DNA of 64,000 bases from Proteus columbae (GTDB taxonomy: Bacteria > Pseudomonadota > Gammaproteobacteria > Enterobacterales > Enterobacteriaceae). The position numbers and the translations under genes are program-made. The stretch covers positions 248,001-312,000 of the forward strand of contig NZ_NGVR01000008.1 of the NCBI RefSeq assembly GCF_002777965.1, read 5' to 3'. The notes under the pieces are model-generated. The model did not search any database and was not told the DNA's origin. It was given only the letters and a program-made list of their open reading frames with translations. Below are positions 20,116 through 29,881 of the stretch, one piece after another (within the stretch, counting starts at the first letter, position 1; every line of letters starts with the position of its first letter).

Positions 20116-21462
20116 ATGAAAGAGTTAGTCGCAACACATAGCACGCAATCTTCGACTGAAATCGATCTTACTCCCCATTTTGCACTTGAGGGCGATAGCC
20201 CTTTTCGTGATAGACATGCCACGATGCCATGGAGAGGCTCAGTACCTATTGCAAAAGAAGAACAACAATCAACATGGCAAGCTTTATTAGAAAGTAAAAC
20301 ACCTGCATGTAAACGTTTGTTGTATATCCACATTCCTTTTTGTGCAACTCATTGTACGTTTTGTGGTTTTTATCAAAATAACTACCATGAAGAAGCCTGT
20401 ACGCGCTATACCGACGCATTATTGCGTGAGATATCGGCTGAATCAGATAGCTTACTTTATCAGTCAGCACCAATTCATGCAGTTTACTTTGGTGGTGGTA
20501 CCCCTTCTGCATTATCAGCAAAAGATCTCTATCGTGTGATCACACATTTGCGCCAATCACTTCCTTTAGCTCCAGATTGTGAAATCACGATTGAAGGTCG
20601 CGTTTTAAATTTTGATGATAATCGAATTGATGCTTGTTTGGATGCCGGTGCAAACCGCTTTTCTATTGGTATTCAAACATTTAACGGCAAAATACGCAAA
20701 CGAATGGCAAGGACATCAACTGGTGAAGAAGCCGCTAAGTTTATGAAAGGACTCTGTCTGCGAGATAGAGCTGCTGTGGTGTGTGATCTGTTATTTGGAT
20801 TACCGGGACAAAATGCGGTGAATTGGCAAGAAGATCTCACTATTGCCCATGATATTGGTTTAGACGGTGTCGATTTATATGCATTGAATTTATTACCCAA
20901 TACACCATTAGGCAAAGCGGTGGAAAATCAGCGAGTGACTGTACCAACACCGATAGAACGGCGTGCACTCTATCTTCAAGGTTGTGATTTTATGGAGAAT
21001 GTGGGTTGGCGTCAGATCAGTAATAGTCATTGGGCTAGAACAACTCGTGAGCGCAATCTGTATAATTTATTAATTAAACAAGGCGCGGATTGCCTTGCTT
21101 TTGGCTCTGGTGCTGGTGGCTCAGTTAATGGTTATTCATGGATGATAGAGCGTTCATTGGATAGCTATTATCAAAAAATTACAGATAACCAAAAGCCGTT
21201 AATGATGATGAGTCGTACAACTGATAGTGGTTTTCGTTGGCGTCATGAATTACAAGCTGGTATCGAGTGTGGGCGTGTTGATTTAGCCAAATTGAGTCCA
21301 CAGGCGACTCAGCTCTCCCCTTTATTAAATCAATGGTATCAAGCAGGTCTTGTTGAAGACGATTTTCTTTGTATGAAACTCACCAATGAAGGTCGATTTT
21401 GGGCAAGTAATTTGCTGACATCCTTACAGCAATTAATTCTGCAATTAAATACACCTCGTTAA
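20116..21462 (+). CDS. chuW: ChuW/HutW-type radical SAM anaerobic haem-degrading methyltransferase
   Basis: 448 residues, close to E. coli ChuW. The 4Fe-4S radical-SAM motif is Cys76-x3-Cys80-x2-Cys83 in IPFCATHCTFCGF, followed by YFGGGTPSAL and the HemN-like FSIGIQTFN and LPGQ segments. The family opens the haem ring without oxygen, giving a linear tetrapyrrole (anaerobilin) and freeing iron. The ATG at 20116 is chosen for the AGGAATGA upstream; an earlier in-frame start at 20089 overlaps hmuT. The sequence CATPIAKEE-like N-terminal region has HATMPWRG, seen in this family. Third gene of the haem operon. Confidence 0.9.
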   Translation: MKELVATHSTQSSTEIDLTPHFALEGDSPFRDRHATMPWRGSVPIAKEEQQSTWQALLESKTPACKRLLYIHIPFCATHCTFCGFYQNNYHEEACTRYTDALLREISAESDSLLYQSAPIHAVYFGGGTPSALSAKDLYRVITHLRQSLPLAPDCEITIEGRVLNFDDNRIDACLDAGANRFSIGIQTFNGKIRKRMARTSTGEEAAKFMKGLCLRDRAAVVCDLLFGLPGQNAVNWQEDLTIAHDIGLDGVDLYALNLLPNTPLGKAVENQRVTVPTPIERRALYLQGCDFMENVGWRQISNSHWARTTRERNLYNLLIKQGADCLAFGSGAGGSVNGYSWMIERSLDSYYQKITDNQKPLMMMSRTTDSGFRWRHELQAGIECGRVDLAKLSPQATQLSPLLNQWYQAGLVEDDFLCMKLTNEGRFWASNLLTSLQQLILQLNTPR

Positions 21463-21504
21463 TTTTATTACCCTAAATATTAATTAAAAGATGGAAATAA
21501 CATC

Positions 21505-21993
21505 ATGAATATAGAGTTACAACAATTTTTAATGACCGAACCTGATGGAACACTAGAAACTATCGCAACGCAATTTGATACAACCTTGTTAGATGTTGTG
21601 AGACATTTACCATCACGCTCATTAATGAGTGGTGAGCAATTCGATATAGTGTGGGATAACGTGATGAAATGGGGTAATGTCACCACGCTTGTGCATACTC
21701 AAGATGTTATTTTAGAATTTAGCGGTGAATTGCCAAGTGGTTTTCATCGTCATGGCTATTTTAACTTACGTGGTAAAAAAGGAATGACAGGCCATATTAA
21801 AGCTGAAAATTGCCAATATATTGCGATGATCGAGCGTAAATTTATGGGTATGGATACCGCCTCTATCTTATTTTTCAATCATGAAGGCGTTGCAATGTTT
21901 AAGATTTTCCTTGGCAGAGACGAACATCGTCAATTATTACCAGAGCAATTATCAGCCTTCCGTCAATTAGCACAACAATTAAATAAGGAATAA
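21505..21993 (+). CDS. chuX: ChuX/HutX haem-trafficking protein
   Basis: 162 residues with the HutX/ChuX family pattern: N-terminal helical part ETIATQFDTTLLDVVRHLP, then a beta-rich domain with WDNVMKWGNVTTLVHT and LPSGFHRHGYFNLRGKKGMTGHI, whose histidines are suitable haem ligands. Family members bind haem and hand it to the degrading enzyme or buffer it in the cytosol. It starts 42 bp after chuW and is followed at once by chuY, matching the chuW-X-Y order of E. coli O157 and Shigella. Confidence 0.9.
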   Translation: MNIELQQFLMTEPDGTLETIATQFDTTLLDVVRHLPSRSLMSGEQFDIVWDNVMKWGNVTTLVHTQDVILEFSGELPSGFHRHGYFNLRGKKGMTGHIKAENCQYIAMIERKFMGMDTASILFFNHEGVAMFKIFLGRDEHRQLLPEQLSAFRQLAQQLNKE

Positions 21994-21999
21994 TTGCGC

Positions 22000-22626
22000 G
22001 TGAAAACATGGGTTATTTTTGGCGCTGGCGGTAAAGGTGTTGGCGCACATATTGCAGATATTGGTGTTACACAACAACGCCCTATTGTGGCTTTAGTCCG
22101 TTCCGAAGAGGCTGCTAATCGGTTAGAAGAAAAAGGGATAAAAACAGTTATTGGCGATGCGATTGATGCTAAGGCTGTTGAAGCTGTTTTAACATTGGCA
22201 GGAAAAGAAGCCGACATTATTTCCACAATGGGCGGTGAAAATGATTATTTAGCTCATCGAACCGTGATTGATACTGCGGAGAACATGGGTTTTCAACGTA
22301 TGTTAATGGTTTCATCTTTAGGATGTGGTGATAGTTGGACAGCCTTATCTGACAGAGCAAAGGTGGCGTTTGGTCAAGCCGTAAGAGAAAAATCATTGGC
22401 TGAAGTATGGTTACAAACCAGTCGTTTTGATTATGCAATAGTAAGACCGGGTGGATTACTTAATGGTGAAGAAACGGGTAAGGCTCAGCTTTATCAATAT
22501 GAAGAGACTCATGGTTTAGTTAACCGTCGAGATGTTGCGCGTTTAGTGGCTCAGCTTCTTGAGGCCGACCTTCTAAATGACCAAGTTTATGCAGTGGTTG
22601 AACCGGGTTTAGTACCTTCCAAGTAG
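22000..22626 (+). CDS. chuY: ChuY-like NAD(P)-binding anaerobilin reductase
   Basis: 208 residues. A Rossmann start VIFGAGGKGVGAHIADIG and an SDR/NmrA-like body (ISTMGGENDY, MLMVSSLGCGD, YAIVRPGGLLNGEETG) fit ChuY, which reduces the linear tetrapyrrole made by ChuW using NAD(P)H. The start is GTG at 22000 with AAGGA 9 nt upstream; a TTG at 21994 is the alternative. The Shine-Dalgarno lies inside the end of chuX, so translation is probably coupled. It is the last gene before a clear terminator. The function is taken from the E. coli homologue and the operon position. Confidence 0.82.
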   Translation: MKTWVIFGAGGKGVGAHIADIGVTQQRPIVALVRSEEAANRLEEKGIKTVIGDAIDAKAVEAVLTLAGKEADIISTMGGENDYLAHRTVIDTAENMGFQRMLMVSSLGCGDSWTALSDRAKVAFGQAVREKSLAEVWLQTSRFDYAIVRPGGLLNGEETGKAQLYQYEETHGLVNRRDVARLVAQLLEADLLNDQVYAVVEPGLVPSK

Positions 22627-22671
22627 TTGCACTCGCGGTAAATATATTAAACTTCAAGTTAAGATCACCAT

Positions 22672-22705
22672 TAAGAGATAGCGTATTTACGTTATCTCTT
22701 TTTCT
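22672..22705 (+). terminator. Terminator of the haem operon
   Basis: 10-bp stem AGAGATAGCG / CGTTATCTCT with one G-T wobble, followed by TTTTTC. Confidence 0.85.
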
Positions 22706-22864
22706 TACTTTTATTATGGGCAATAACTCACAATATGATGAGTTTTTCTCTTACAGCCAAAATTCCTTAACAGACATTCGTCACTTTACTGTCTTAATAG
22801 GGGTAACTTGTGGCATAATGTCGCCCCATTACCTTTTGTCATTCACTAATAATGAGTATTCGTC

Positions 22865-24463
22865 TTGTTAATCAGCAATAATATCACTATGCAGTTTGGC
22901 TCAAAGCCACTGTTTGAAAACATTTCTGTCAAATTCGGTGGCGGAAATCGCTATGGTTTAATCGGTGCCAATGGTAGCGGTAAATCAACCTTTATGAAAA
23001 TTTTAGGTGGCGATTTAGTGCCAAGTAGCGGCAACGTATTCCTCGATCCTAATGAACGTCTTGGTAAACTAAAACAAGACCAGTTTGCTTATGAAGAGTT
23101 TACTGTGCTTGATACGGTGATTATGGGTCACACTGAACTTTGGGAAGTGAAGCAAGAACGTGAACGTATCTATAGCTTACCTGAAATGAGCGAAGAAGAC
23201 GGCTTACGAGTTGCCGATCTTGAAGTGAAATTTGGTGAAATGGACGGTTATACCGTTGAATCTCGTGCTGGCGAATTATTGCTAAACGTAGGTATCCCAT
23301 TAGAACAACATAATGGCCCTATGAGTGAAGTGGCTCCGGGTTGGAAATTGCGTGTGTTACTTGCACAAGCTCTGTTTGCTGATCCTGATATTTTGTTACT
23401 GGATGAACCGACGAATAACTTGGACATTGATACCATTCGTTGGCTTGAGCAAACGCTAAATGAACGTAACAGTACCATGATCATTATTTCCCATGATCGT
23501 CACTTCCTAAATATGGTATGTACGCACATGGCTGACTTAGACTATGGTGCGCTTGCTGTTCATCCGGGTAACTATGATGAATATATGTTTGCTGCAACCC
23601 AAGCTCGTGAGCGTTTATTAGCGGATAATGCGAAGAAAAAAGCACAAATTAGTGAATTACAATCTTTCGTAAGTCGCTTTAGCGCTAATGCATCTAAATC
23701 ACGTCAAGCAACCTCTCGTGCAAAACAAATTGAAAAAATTCAATTAGCTGAAGTTAAAGCATCTAGTCGCCAAAACCCATTCATTCGCTTTGAACAAGAG
23801 AAAAAATTATTCCGTAATGCGCTTGAAGTGGAAAATATCTCTAAAGGCTATGATGGTAATGCCCCGCTATTTAAAGACGTCAATATGATGCTTGAAGTGG
23901 GCGAAAAAGTTGCCATTTTAGGTAATAACGGCGTGGGTAAATCGACGATGATCAAAACATTAGTCGGTGAATTAACACCCGATACAGGCCGTTTAAAATG
24001 GTCTGAAAACTCAAACATTGGCTATTATGCACAAGATCATGCAACTGATTTTGAAGTCAATATGACGGTGTTTGATTGGATGAGCTTATGGATGAAACCA
24101 GAAGACGATGAGCAATCTGTACGTAGCGTATTAGGTCGTTTACTGTTCTCTCAAGATGACTTGAAAAAATCAGTTCAAGTTTTATCCGGTGGTGAAAAAG
24201 GCAGAATGTTATTTGGTAAGCTGATGATGCAAAAACCAAACATTTTGATTATGGATGAACCAACTAACCACTTAGATATGGAATCTATCGAATCACTGAA
24301 TATGGCATTAGAACTTTATCAAGGTACATTGATTTTTGTTTCTCATGACCGTGAGTTCGTGAGTTCATTAGCAAATCGTATTATTGAAATTACGCCTGAA
24401 AAAGTAACTAATTTCCAAGGTACTTATGATGAGTTCTTAGCGAAAAAAGGCGTTACACTTTAA
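22865..24463 (+). CDS. ybiT: ABC-F ribosome-associated ATPase YbiT
   Basis: 532 residues with two ABC domains and no membrane part: Walker [10 protein letters not shown] (34-42) and GNNGVGKST, Walker [12 protein letters not shown] and [11 protein letters not shown], and the signature [10 protein letters not shown] in the second domain. The basic inter-domain linker ([22 protein letters not shown] segment, in part) matches YbiT and inserts towards the ribosomal E site in EttA-type proteins. The start is TTG at 22865, giving the same N-terminus ([17 protein letters not shown]-like) as E. coli YbiT. Cytosolic. Single gene with its own terminator. Confidence 0.95.
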   Translation: MLISNNITMQFGSKPLFENISVKFGGGNRYGLIGANGSGKSTFMKILGGDLVPSSGNVFLDPNERLGKLKQDQFAYEEFTVLDTVIMGHTELWEVKQERERIYSLPEMSEEDGLRVADLEVKFGEMDGYTVESRAGELLLNVGIPLEQHNGPMSEVAPGWKLRVLLAQALFADPDILLLDEPTNNLDIDTIRWLEQTLNERNSTMIIISHDRHFLNMVCTHMADLDYGALAVHPGNYDEYMFAATQARERLLADNAKKKAQISELQSFVSRFSANASKSRQATSRAKQIEKIQLAEVKASSRQNPFIRFEQEKKLFRNALEVENISKGYDGNAPLFKDVNMMLEVGEKVAILGNNGVGKSTMIKTLVGELTPDTGRLKWSENSNIGYYAQDHATDFEVNMTVFDWMSLWMKPEDDEQSVRSVLGRLLFSQDDLKKSVQVLSGGEKGRMLFGKLMMQKPNILIMDEPTNHLDMESIESLNMALELYQGTLIFVSHDREFVSSLANRIIEITPEKVTNFQGTYDEFLAKKGVTL

Positions 24464-24506
24464 TTTCATAACATTTTAATTTCATAATAGAGTTAAAGTA
24501 ATTAAC

Positions 24507-24542
24507 AAAAAAAGGCTTGATAATATTTATCAAGCCTTTTTA
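24507..24542 (+). terminator. Terminator of ybiT
   Basis: Long stem AAAAGGCTTGATA / TATCAAGCCTTTT with a short loop and T-run. Confidence 0.9.
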
Positions 24543-24685
24543 AATTTTGATAAATGGGTTTTTACATTCTTATTTGATTATAGTTTCCTGACATTTCTAC
24601 CACAGGTTTATTTTTAGACTCTATAAATCAACATTAGATACTTTATTAAACAGCCTACGTATTTCGGCAAAATAAATAAAATATA

Positions 24686-24711
24686 GCGAGGTTTATTCAA
24701 ATAAGCCTCGC
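24686..24711. repeat. Hairpin before the MFS remnant
   Basis: Arms GCGAGGTTTATT / AATAAGCCTCGC (one G-T pair) with a 2-nt centre. No T-run follows on the plus strand and only A/T-rich sequence on the minus strand. Probably an orphan terminator of lost DNA. Confidence 0.45.
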
Positions 24712-24756
24712 CATTGCATATCTCGTTTTCAACTATGATCCCTGTGATTATGTTAT

Positions 24757-25296
24757 TTGCCATATCGCTTTTCCCTGCCATTGCTTTTCAATAAAATCAA
24801 GCCAGTGGGTTTATTAAATCCCATTAGGGATAGTTTTGGCATATCTACGGGAATATCTGGTTTTATGATTGTTATTCCTGCCATTATTGCCGCTGCATCG
24901 GTATTGGGTATTCCTATTGGCGTTTTTATTGGTGAATATCTAGGTTGGCGTGGTGCTTTTATTGTTATGGGGCTATTTTCATTCGCAGTACTGGTATTAA
25001 TGTTTATTTGTTTGCCTTCATTGCCAGGCTCAACGTCCTCACACACTAAAGCTTTTTTTGTCCAGTTTAAAAATACAAAGTTAGTTTTAGGATTATTAAT
25101 CACGCTCTTTCTTGTATTAGGAAGTTCTGCTTATATTGCAACTTTTAATTTAGCTATTGCATTAGGCGCTTATTTAGGCGGTTTACTTGTTGATAATTAC
25201 GGATTAGATTCAATATTACTTATTGCTATATTGTTTATTGCATCCGCTTTATTGTGTGTTTTTTCATCAAAATACACGAAGTGTTCAGCTAAATAA
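24757..25296 (+). pseudogene. Internally deleted MFS transporter remnant
   Basis: About 180 open codons that match only pieces of a ~400-residue MFS transporter. From about 24817 the segment RDSFGISTGISGFMIVIPA (helix 1-2 region) runs straight into SVLGIPIGVFIGEYLGWRGAF (helix 5) and, after a hydrophilic loop, LVLGLLITLFLVLGSSAYIATFN (helix 7) joins LAIALGAYLGGLLVDNYG (helix 11). At least two large internal in-frame deletions are therefore implied. Too few helices remain for transport. The frame before 24817 has no MFS character. A terminator downstream is intact. Confidence 0.8.
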
Positions 25297-25320
25297 TATA
25301 CTCACGTTCTGTATACATAA

Positions 25321-25350
25321 AAAGGGTAATCATTATTACCCTTTTCTCTT
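25321..25350. terminator. Bidirectional terminator between the MFS remnant and tetR
   Basis: Stem GGGTAAT / ATTACCC with CATT loop, TTTTCTCTTTT after it on plus and A/T-rich run on minus. Confidence 0.8.
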
Positions 25351-25392
25351 TTAGAAACCTAATGACGTGACAGTGTCACTATAAGGTTTCGT

Positions 25393-25989
25393 TTATTTTA
25401 GTAATTGAGTAAATTGCTGATATAACATGTTACCTAATGTTTTTGCGGTATATTCTTCGCTATGGCCTAAATTATCAACAGCAGCATGCATACCATGATA
25501 AATCAATGTACTGGTTAATTCCGGTTGTGTAACGTGCCAAGTTTTATTTTCTGTACCCGAAATTAACAGTGTTTGAATTTGCTGTAATGCTCTATTTTCA
25601 TGAATATTACTGCTTTGATGAAATACTTGATGAAAAAGCATATCGTGTAATTCTTGTTTCTCAACATAAGCAATAACGCTGATTTCACACCATTGTTTTA
25701 ATTTTTCACGATGATCTTGTTGTGAGCAGGCGTCCATTGCGTTATCTATTTTATTTAAATACCAATCCATATAACGAGTTCTGAGCGCATCAAGAACATC
25801 TGTTTTAGCAGAAAAATAGTGATAATACGTTCCTTTTGCTACCCCTGCTTTTTTTACGATATCGCTAACGGTTGTGGCATCAAAACCTTTATCAAGAAAT
25901 AACGCTTCTGCGGCATTCATTAACTCTTCTAAACGAACCTCTGCGGGTTTTGTTCTCGGTTTATCTGTTGTTTGTTCTTCTAATGACAT
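25393..25989 (-). CDS. TetR family repressor of the adjacent efflux pump
   Basis: 198 residues. The N-terminal helix-turn-helix (ATTVSDIVKKAGVAKGTYYHYF, about 39-60, quoted in part) is typical TetR, with a larger helical ligand-binding domain behind. Start ATG has GGGAGA about 8 nt upstream. It is divergent from a DHA2-type exporter whose promoter holds a perfect 15-bp palindrome, so repression of the exporter, relieved by a drug-like ligand, is the likely role. Confidence 0.93.
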   Translation of the reverse strand: MSLEEQTTDKPRTKPAEVRLEELMNAAEALFLDKGFDATTVSDIVKKAGVAKGTYYHYFSAKTDVLDALRTRYMDWYLNKIDNAMDACSQQDHREKLKQWCEISVIAYVEKQELHDMLFHQVFHQSSNIHENRALQQIQTLLISGTENKTWHVTQPELTSTLIYHGMHAAVDNLGHSEEYTAKTLGNMLYQQFTQLLK

Positions 25990-26078
25990 TGCTTATCTCC
26001 CTCAAAGTCGCTTGTAAAGAGTACTCTATATTAAAGCGAGTCACAATGATGACAAATGAAACTCATTATCAATAATAA

Positions 26079-26107
26079 TTGACCGACGGTCGGTCGAGTA
26101 TTATTAT
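26079..26107 (+). promoter_or_regulatory. Exporter promoter with embedded TetR operator
   Basis: -35 TTGACC (26079-26084), 17-nt spacer and -10 TATTAT (26102-26107). The perfect palindrome GACCGAC-G-GTCGGTC (26081-26095) overlaps the -35 and fills the spacer, so a bound TetR protein would exclude RNA polymerase. Predicted transcript start about 28 nt before the ATG at 26142. Confidence 0.75.
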
Positions 26108-26141
26108 GCCATTATTATTCATCATTAAGGCAATAAAGCTT

Positions 26142-27644
26142 ATGACTTATTTAAAACGACTGTCACTTATCTGTGCCATTTGTTTAGGTACTTTTATGGC
26201 AACTCTCGATATTAGTATCGTGAATGTGGCTCTACCGACTATTCAAAATGATATACATGCTGATATGGCGACCTTGCAGTGGATTGTTGATGCTTATGCA
26301 CTTTGTTTATCAGCCTGTATTTTGTCATCAGGCCCTTTAAGTGATCGCTTTGGGCGAAAAAAGGTATGGTTATGGGGTGTGATTATTTTCACGTTAGGCT
26401 CAGCAATTTGTGCGGTTGCACAGCAACATGAAATATTAATTCTTGGACGTATTATTCAAGGTATTGCTGCAGCGGCACTTATTCCGGGCGCATTGTCTTT
26501 AATTACTCATGCTTTTCCTATTGATATTGAACGGGTTCGTATCATCGGAATATGGTCTTCTATTAGTGCATTATCACTCATCATTGGCCCTATTTTAGGT
26601 GGTGTTTTAGTTCATGTGAGTGGTTGGGCAAGTATATTTCTTATTAATATTCCTATTGGCATCATTACCGTTTTATTAGGTTGGTATGGATTAAGTGAGA
26701 GTGCTGATCCTGAAAATGTTGCTTTAGATCCCTTTGGCCAATTAACCAGTATGTTGGGATTAGGATCACTAACTTATGGTTTAATTGAAGCAGGCTCTGT
26801 GGGTTGGTCACATTATAGAACGATATCAACGCTGATTGTGGGAATTATATTTCTTGTCCTTTTCTTAATGATAGAAAAACGTGTTGAGCGCCCTTTATTA
26901 CCACTAGCTTTATTTAAAGATCGCACTTTCTTTCAATATAACCTTTCTTCTTTTACCTTGGGTTTTGCTACATACAGTAATGTATTTTTTATCGCTTTCT
27001 TTTTGCAAAAAGCACAAGGCTGGAGTGCATTAGAAACGGGTTGGAGAATGGCACCAGAATTTATTGCAATGGCACTGTTTTCTATGTCTTTTGGACGACT
27101 CTCTTCATATTTCTCAGTAAGAAAACTCATGATCTGTGGTTTCTTATTTATCGCTATTTCTTCTTGTTTATTAGCGACATTAGCAACAAATAGTCACTAT
27201 GGAGTAACAGGAGGTTACCTCTTTGTATTAGGTGCTGGAATGGGGCTATCAACACCTGCAATAGGTGCTTTAGTGATGAAAAGTGTGCCACCATCTCGTT
27301 CTGGTATGGCGTCAGCAACCATGAATGCATTAAGACAAACTGGTATGACAATGGGAATTGCTTTATTAGGTACATTGATGGTGCAACAAGCAATTCATTA
27401 TATGGTGATCCAAAGTCAGGCATTGGGAATATCTGTAAACTATATCGATATCGTTAGTTTGGTGACTGAAAATGTGACAAATGGTTTAGACAAAGAATTT
27501 GTCACTCTATTGCCAGAGGCATTTAATTCGGGGTTCGCTTATGCAATTGCGACTGCGGGGATCTCATGTTTTGTGACTTTATTTATTGTGCTTTTTCCTG
27601 TTAAAGCAAAACATAAGGCACTTACTCAACAAATTACAGATTAA
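26142..27644 (+). CDS. DHA2-family (EmrB/QacA-like, 14-helix) MFS drug exporter
   Basis: 500 residues from the ATG at 26142; the upstream in-frame region lies inside the promoter and is excluded. MFS motif A is SDRFGRKKVW, motif C-like GPILGGVLV, and the N-terminus FMATLDISIVNVALPTIQ is the DHA2 signature. About 14 helices are expected. It should export hydrophobic drugs or dyes by proton antiport at the inner membrane; the substrate is unknown and no EmrA-like adaptor is adjacent. Regulated by the divergent TetR. It ends 3 bp before the convergent lysR stop. Confidence 0.9.
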   Translation: MTYLKRLSLICAICLGTFMATLDISIVNVALPTIQNDIHADMATLQWIVDAYALCLSACILSSGPLSDRFGRKKVWLWGVIIFTLGSAICAVAQQHEILILGRIIQGIAAAALIPGALSLITHAFPIDIERVRIIGIWSSISALSLIIGPILGGVLVHVSGWASIFLINIPIGIITVLLGWYGLSESADPENVALDPFGQLTSMLGLGSLTYGLIEAGSVGWSHYRTISTLIVGIIFLVLFLMIEKRVERPLLPLALFKDRTFFQYNLSSFTLGFATYSNVFFIAFFLQKAQGWSALETGWRMAPEFIAMALFSMSFGRLSSYFSVRKLMICGFLFIAISSCLLATLATNSHYGVTGGYLFVLGAGMGLSTPAIGALVMKSVPPSRSGMASATMNALRQTGMTMGIALLGTLMVQQAIHYMVIQSQALGISVNYIDIVSLVTENVTNGLDKEFVTLLPEAFNSGFAYAIATAGISCFVTLFIVLFPVKAKHKALTQQITD

Positions 27645-27647
27645 TGT

Positions 27648-28535
27648 TTATAAACGCTGAGTTAAAAATTCAAGAAAAGACTCAATATTACGTGAAAGCG
27701 TGCTTCGGGTTGCATATATTGCCACTAAATTAATCGTTGCGGGTTGTTGAGGAAACTCGATAGCTCGTAACTTTCCTTCTTTAATCATATCAAGGCAACA
27801 ATGCTCAGCTAAAATGGCAAATCCCAAACCTTTTAATACTGCTGATTTTGCCAATATGGCACTGTTTACTCGATAATTACTATTAATGGTTACTCTGATC
27901 GGTTTTTTATCTTTATCCATAAATATCCAGGGTTGCCCTTCTAGTGCGCTTAAGCTAGAAATACAAGGCATTTTGCTTAATTGTTCGATATGTGTCGGTA
28001 CTCCTGTTTTTTCTAATAATTTATTAGATGCCACAACAATACTGCGCCATGATTTAATTAAGCGTGAGTGATAGCTACTATCCGCCAAATTTCCACGATG
28101 AAAAGTTAACAGCAAATCAATATCATCATCGATGATATTTCTTGGCATTAATTGGGTATCACATTGAATAAGTAAATTAGGATGAAGTGCAGCAAAATCA
28201 GCCAAAATATCACCAAGTAGCTCACTACCATATTCACTCGGAATAGTTAAACGGAAAGTACCCGTTAATGGCCCATCACTGGTGATATTACTTACAACAT
28301 TGTCTAATTCAGTTAAGGTCTTTGTTCCTTGCTGATAGAGTATTTTGCCTTGTTCAGTAAGGCGCATCTTTCGAGTTGTTCTATCAATAAGTTTACAATT
28401 AAGTTGCTGTTCAAGCTGCTTAATTGCACGACTGATATTTGAGGTAGGCATAGATAATAGCCGAGCTGCGGCTGCAAATTGCCCTTGCTCTGCTACGGCA
28501 GAAAAAATACGTAATAAATTAAGATCGATTTGCAT
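27648..28535 (-). CDS. LysR family regulator next to the accA paralogue
   Basis: 295 residues from the ATG at 28535 (MQIDLNLLRIFSAVAEQGQF). The N-terminal helix-turn-helix (about 4-62, with SNISRAIKQLEQQL) and the periplasmic-binding-like effector domain are clear; the RTTRKMRLTEQG wing is of the type that represses or activates metabolic and efflux genes. It lies 78 bp downstream of the accA-like gene on the same strand, so the two may be an operon; its targets are not known. Confidence 0.9.
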   Translation of the reverse strand: MQIDLNLLRIFSAVAEQGQFAAAARLLSMPTSNISRAIKQLEQQLNCKLIDRTTRKMRLTEQGKILYQQGTKTLTELDNVVSNITSDGPLTGTFRLTIPSEYGSELLGDILADFAALHPNLLIQCDTQLMPRNIIDDDIDLLLTFHRGNLADSSYHSRLIKSWRSIVVASNKLLEKTGVPTHIEQLSKMPCISSLSALEGQPWIFMDKDKKPIRVTINSNYRVNSAILAKSAVLKGLGFAILAEHCCLDMIKEGKLRAIEFPQQPATINLVAIYATRSTLSRNIESFLEFLTQRL

Positions 28536-28613
28536 AAATAATTCACTGCCTACTGTATTTCTATTACTCAATATAGGCAGTGTATCATTCATTTTCTTTT
28601 CACTCGTTAATAA

Positions 28614-29576
28614 TTAACAGTAACCGTGAGACATAAGTTTTTGATAGCGTTTATCTAATAGTTCCTCGGTTGAATAGCTTTTTAATAAAGCTAAGTCAGT
28701 TAATAACTGTTGTTTAAGAAATTCTGCAGCTTGTTGATGATCACGATGAGCGCCACCTAATGGCTCTGGAATAATGGCATCGATAATACCTAATGATTGT
28801 AATTTAGGTGCTGTCATTCCCATGGTTTCTGCCGCAATTGGCGCTTTATCAGAACTTTTCCATAGAATAGAAGCACACCCTTCTGGTGAAATTGCGGCAT
28901 AAGTACTGTATTGCAGCATATTAACTTTATCACCAACACCAATAGCTAGCGCACCTCCTGAAAATCCTTCACCAGTAATAGTGCAAATAATAGGTGTTTT
29001 TAATCGCGACATTTCAAGAATATTACGAGCGATAGCTTCTGCTTGTCCTCGTTCTTCAGCACCGACACCTGGATAAGCACCAGCAGAATCAATAAAAATA
29101 ATGACGGGTAGATGAAAGCGCTCCGCCATTTTCATTAAACGTAATGCTTTTCTATAACCTTCAGGTGATGGCATGCCAAAATTGCGAAGAATTTTCTCTT
29201 TTGTATCACGCCCTTTTTGCTGTCCAATCACCATGACTGGCATTTTGTCTAAACGCGCTAAACCCGCAACAATCGCTTTATCATCGGCGTAAGCTCTATC
29301 ACCTGCCAACTCCTGAAAATCAGTAAAAACTGCTTTAATATAGTCAAGGGTATATGGGCGCATAGGATGACGAGCAAGTTGCACAATTTCCCAAGCACCT
29401 AAATCAGTAAAAATAGATTTTGTCAGCGAAAGGCTTTTTTGCCTTAAACGTGCGATCTCTTCATCTAAATTAATACCTGTTGGTTCATCTTGAGATTGCT
29501 TAAAGGTGAGCAATGCATCTATTTTTTCGTCTAATTCAACAATAGGTTTTTCAAATTCAAGATGAATAAAAGACAT
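28614..29576 (-). CDS. accA: Acetyl-CoA carboxylase carboxyltransferase alpha subunit, divergent copy
   Basis: 320 residues, nearly colinear with E. coli AccA (319) and clearly the carboxyltransferase alpha subunit that, with AccD, moves CO2 from carboxybiotin to acetyl-CoA for fatty-acid synthesis. [47 protein letters not shown] and EPLGGAHRD are kept. Two normally invariant loops are altered: FIDTPGAYPG reads [10 protein letters not shown] (161-170) and GEGGSGGALA reads [10 protein letters not shown] (202-211), placing Phe205 where a glycine is expected near the active site. The gene is not in the usual dnaE-accA setting but beside lysR and ydeE. Likely a second, specialised copy; whether it is active is uncertain. 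Confidence 0.88.
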   Translation of the reverse strand: MSFIHLEFEKPIVELDEKIDALLTFKQSQDEPTGINLDEEIARLRQKSLSLTKSIFTDLGAWEIVQLARHPMRPYTLDYIKAVFTDFQELAGDRAYADDKAIVAGLARLDKMPVMVIGQQKGRDTKEKILRNFGMPSPEGYRKALRLMKMAERFHLPVIIFIDSAGAYPGVGAEERGQAEAIARNILEMSRLKTPIICTITGEGFSGGALAIGVGDKVNMLQYSTYAAISPEGCASILWKSSDKAPIAAETMGMTAPKLQSLGIIDAIIPEPLGGAHRDHQQAAEFLKQQLLTDLALLKSYSTEELLDKRYQKLMSHGYC

Positions 29577-29881
29577 AACGACCTCAGATTTAATGCGGTA
29601 AATAAAACAGTGATTGGTTCAGTTTAGAAAAAATAGCAATGTGTTGATAGAGAGGAATTTGATAAACACTATTATCAAAAATGGGATAATTAAACATTAC
29701 TACAAGATCAGCAAGAAAAAAAACAAGATCAAAAAGAGCTTTTTTTCTAACTTTAAGCTATACAGTAATTACCAAGTCATGTATTAATATACAGTGCGAA
29801 TTTGTTCTTTTTTCACCCGTAAAAAAATCGCGCAAATTATAAAACACTTCATAAAATACAAATAATTAGAATAAAGATAAT
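29577..29881. other. Divergent intergenic region accA-like / ydeE
   Basis: 305 bp, A/T-rich, containing the promoters of both genes by position. No convincing -35/-10 pair, operator palindrome or small gene was found. Confidence 0.4.
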
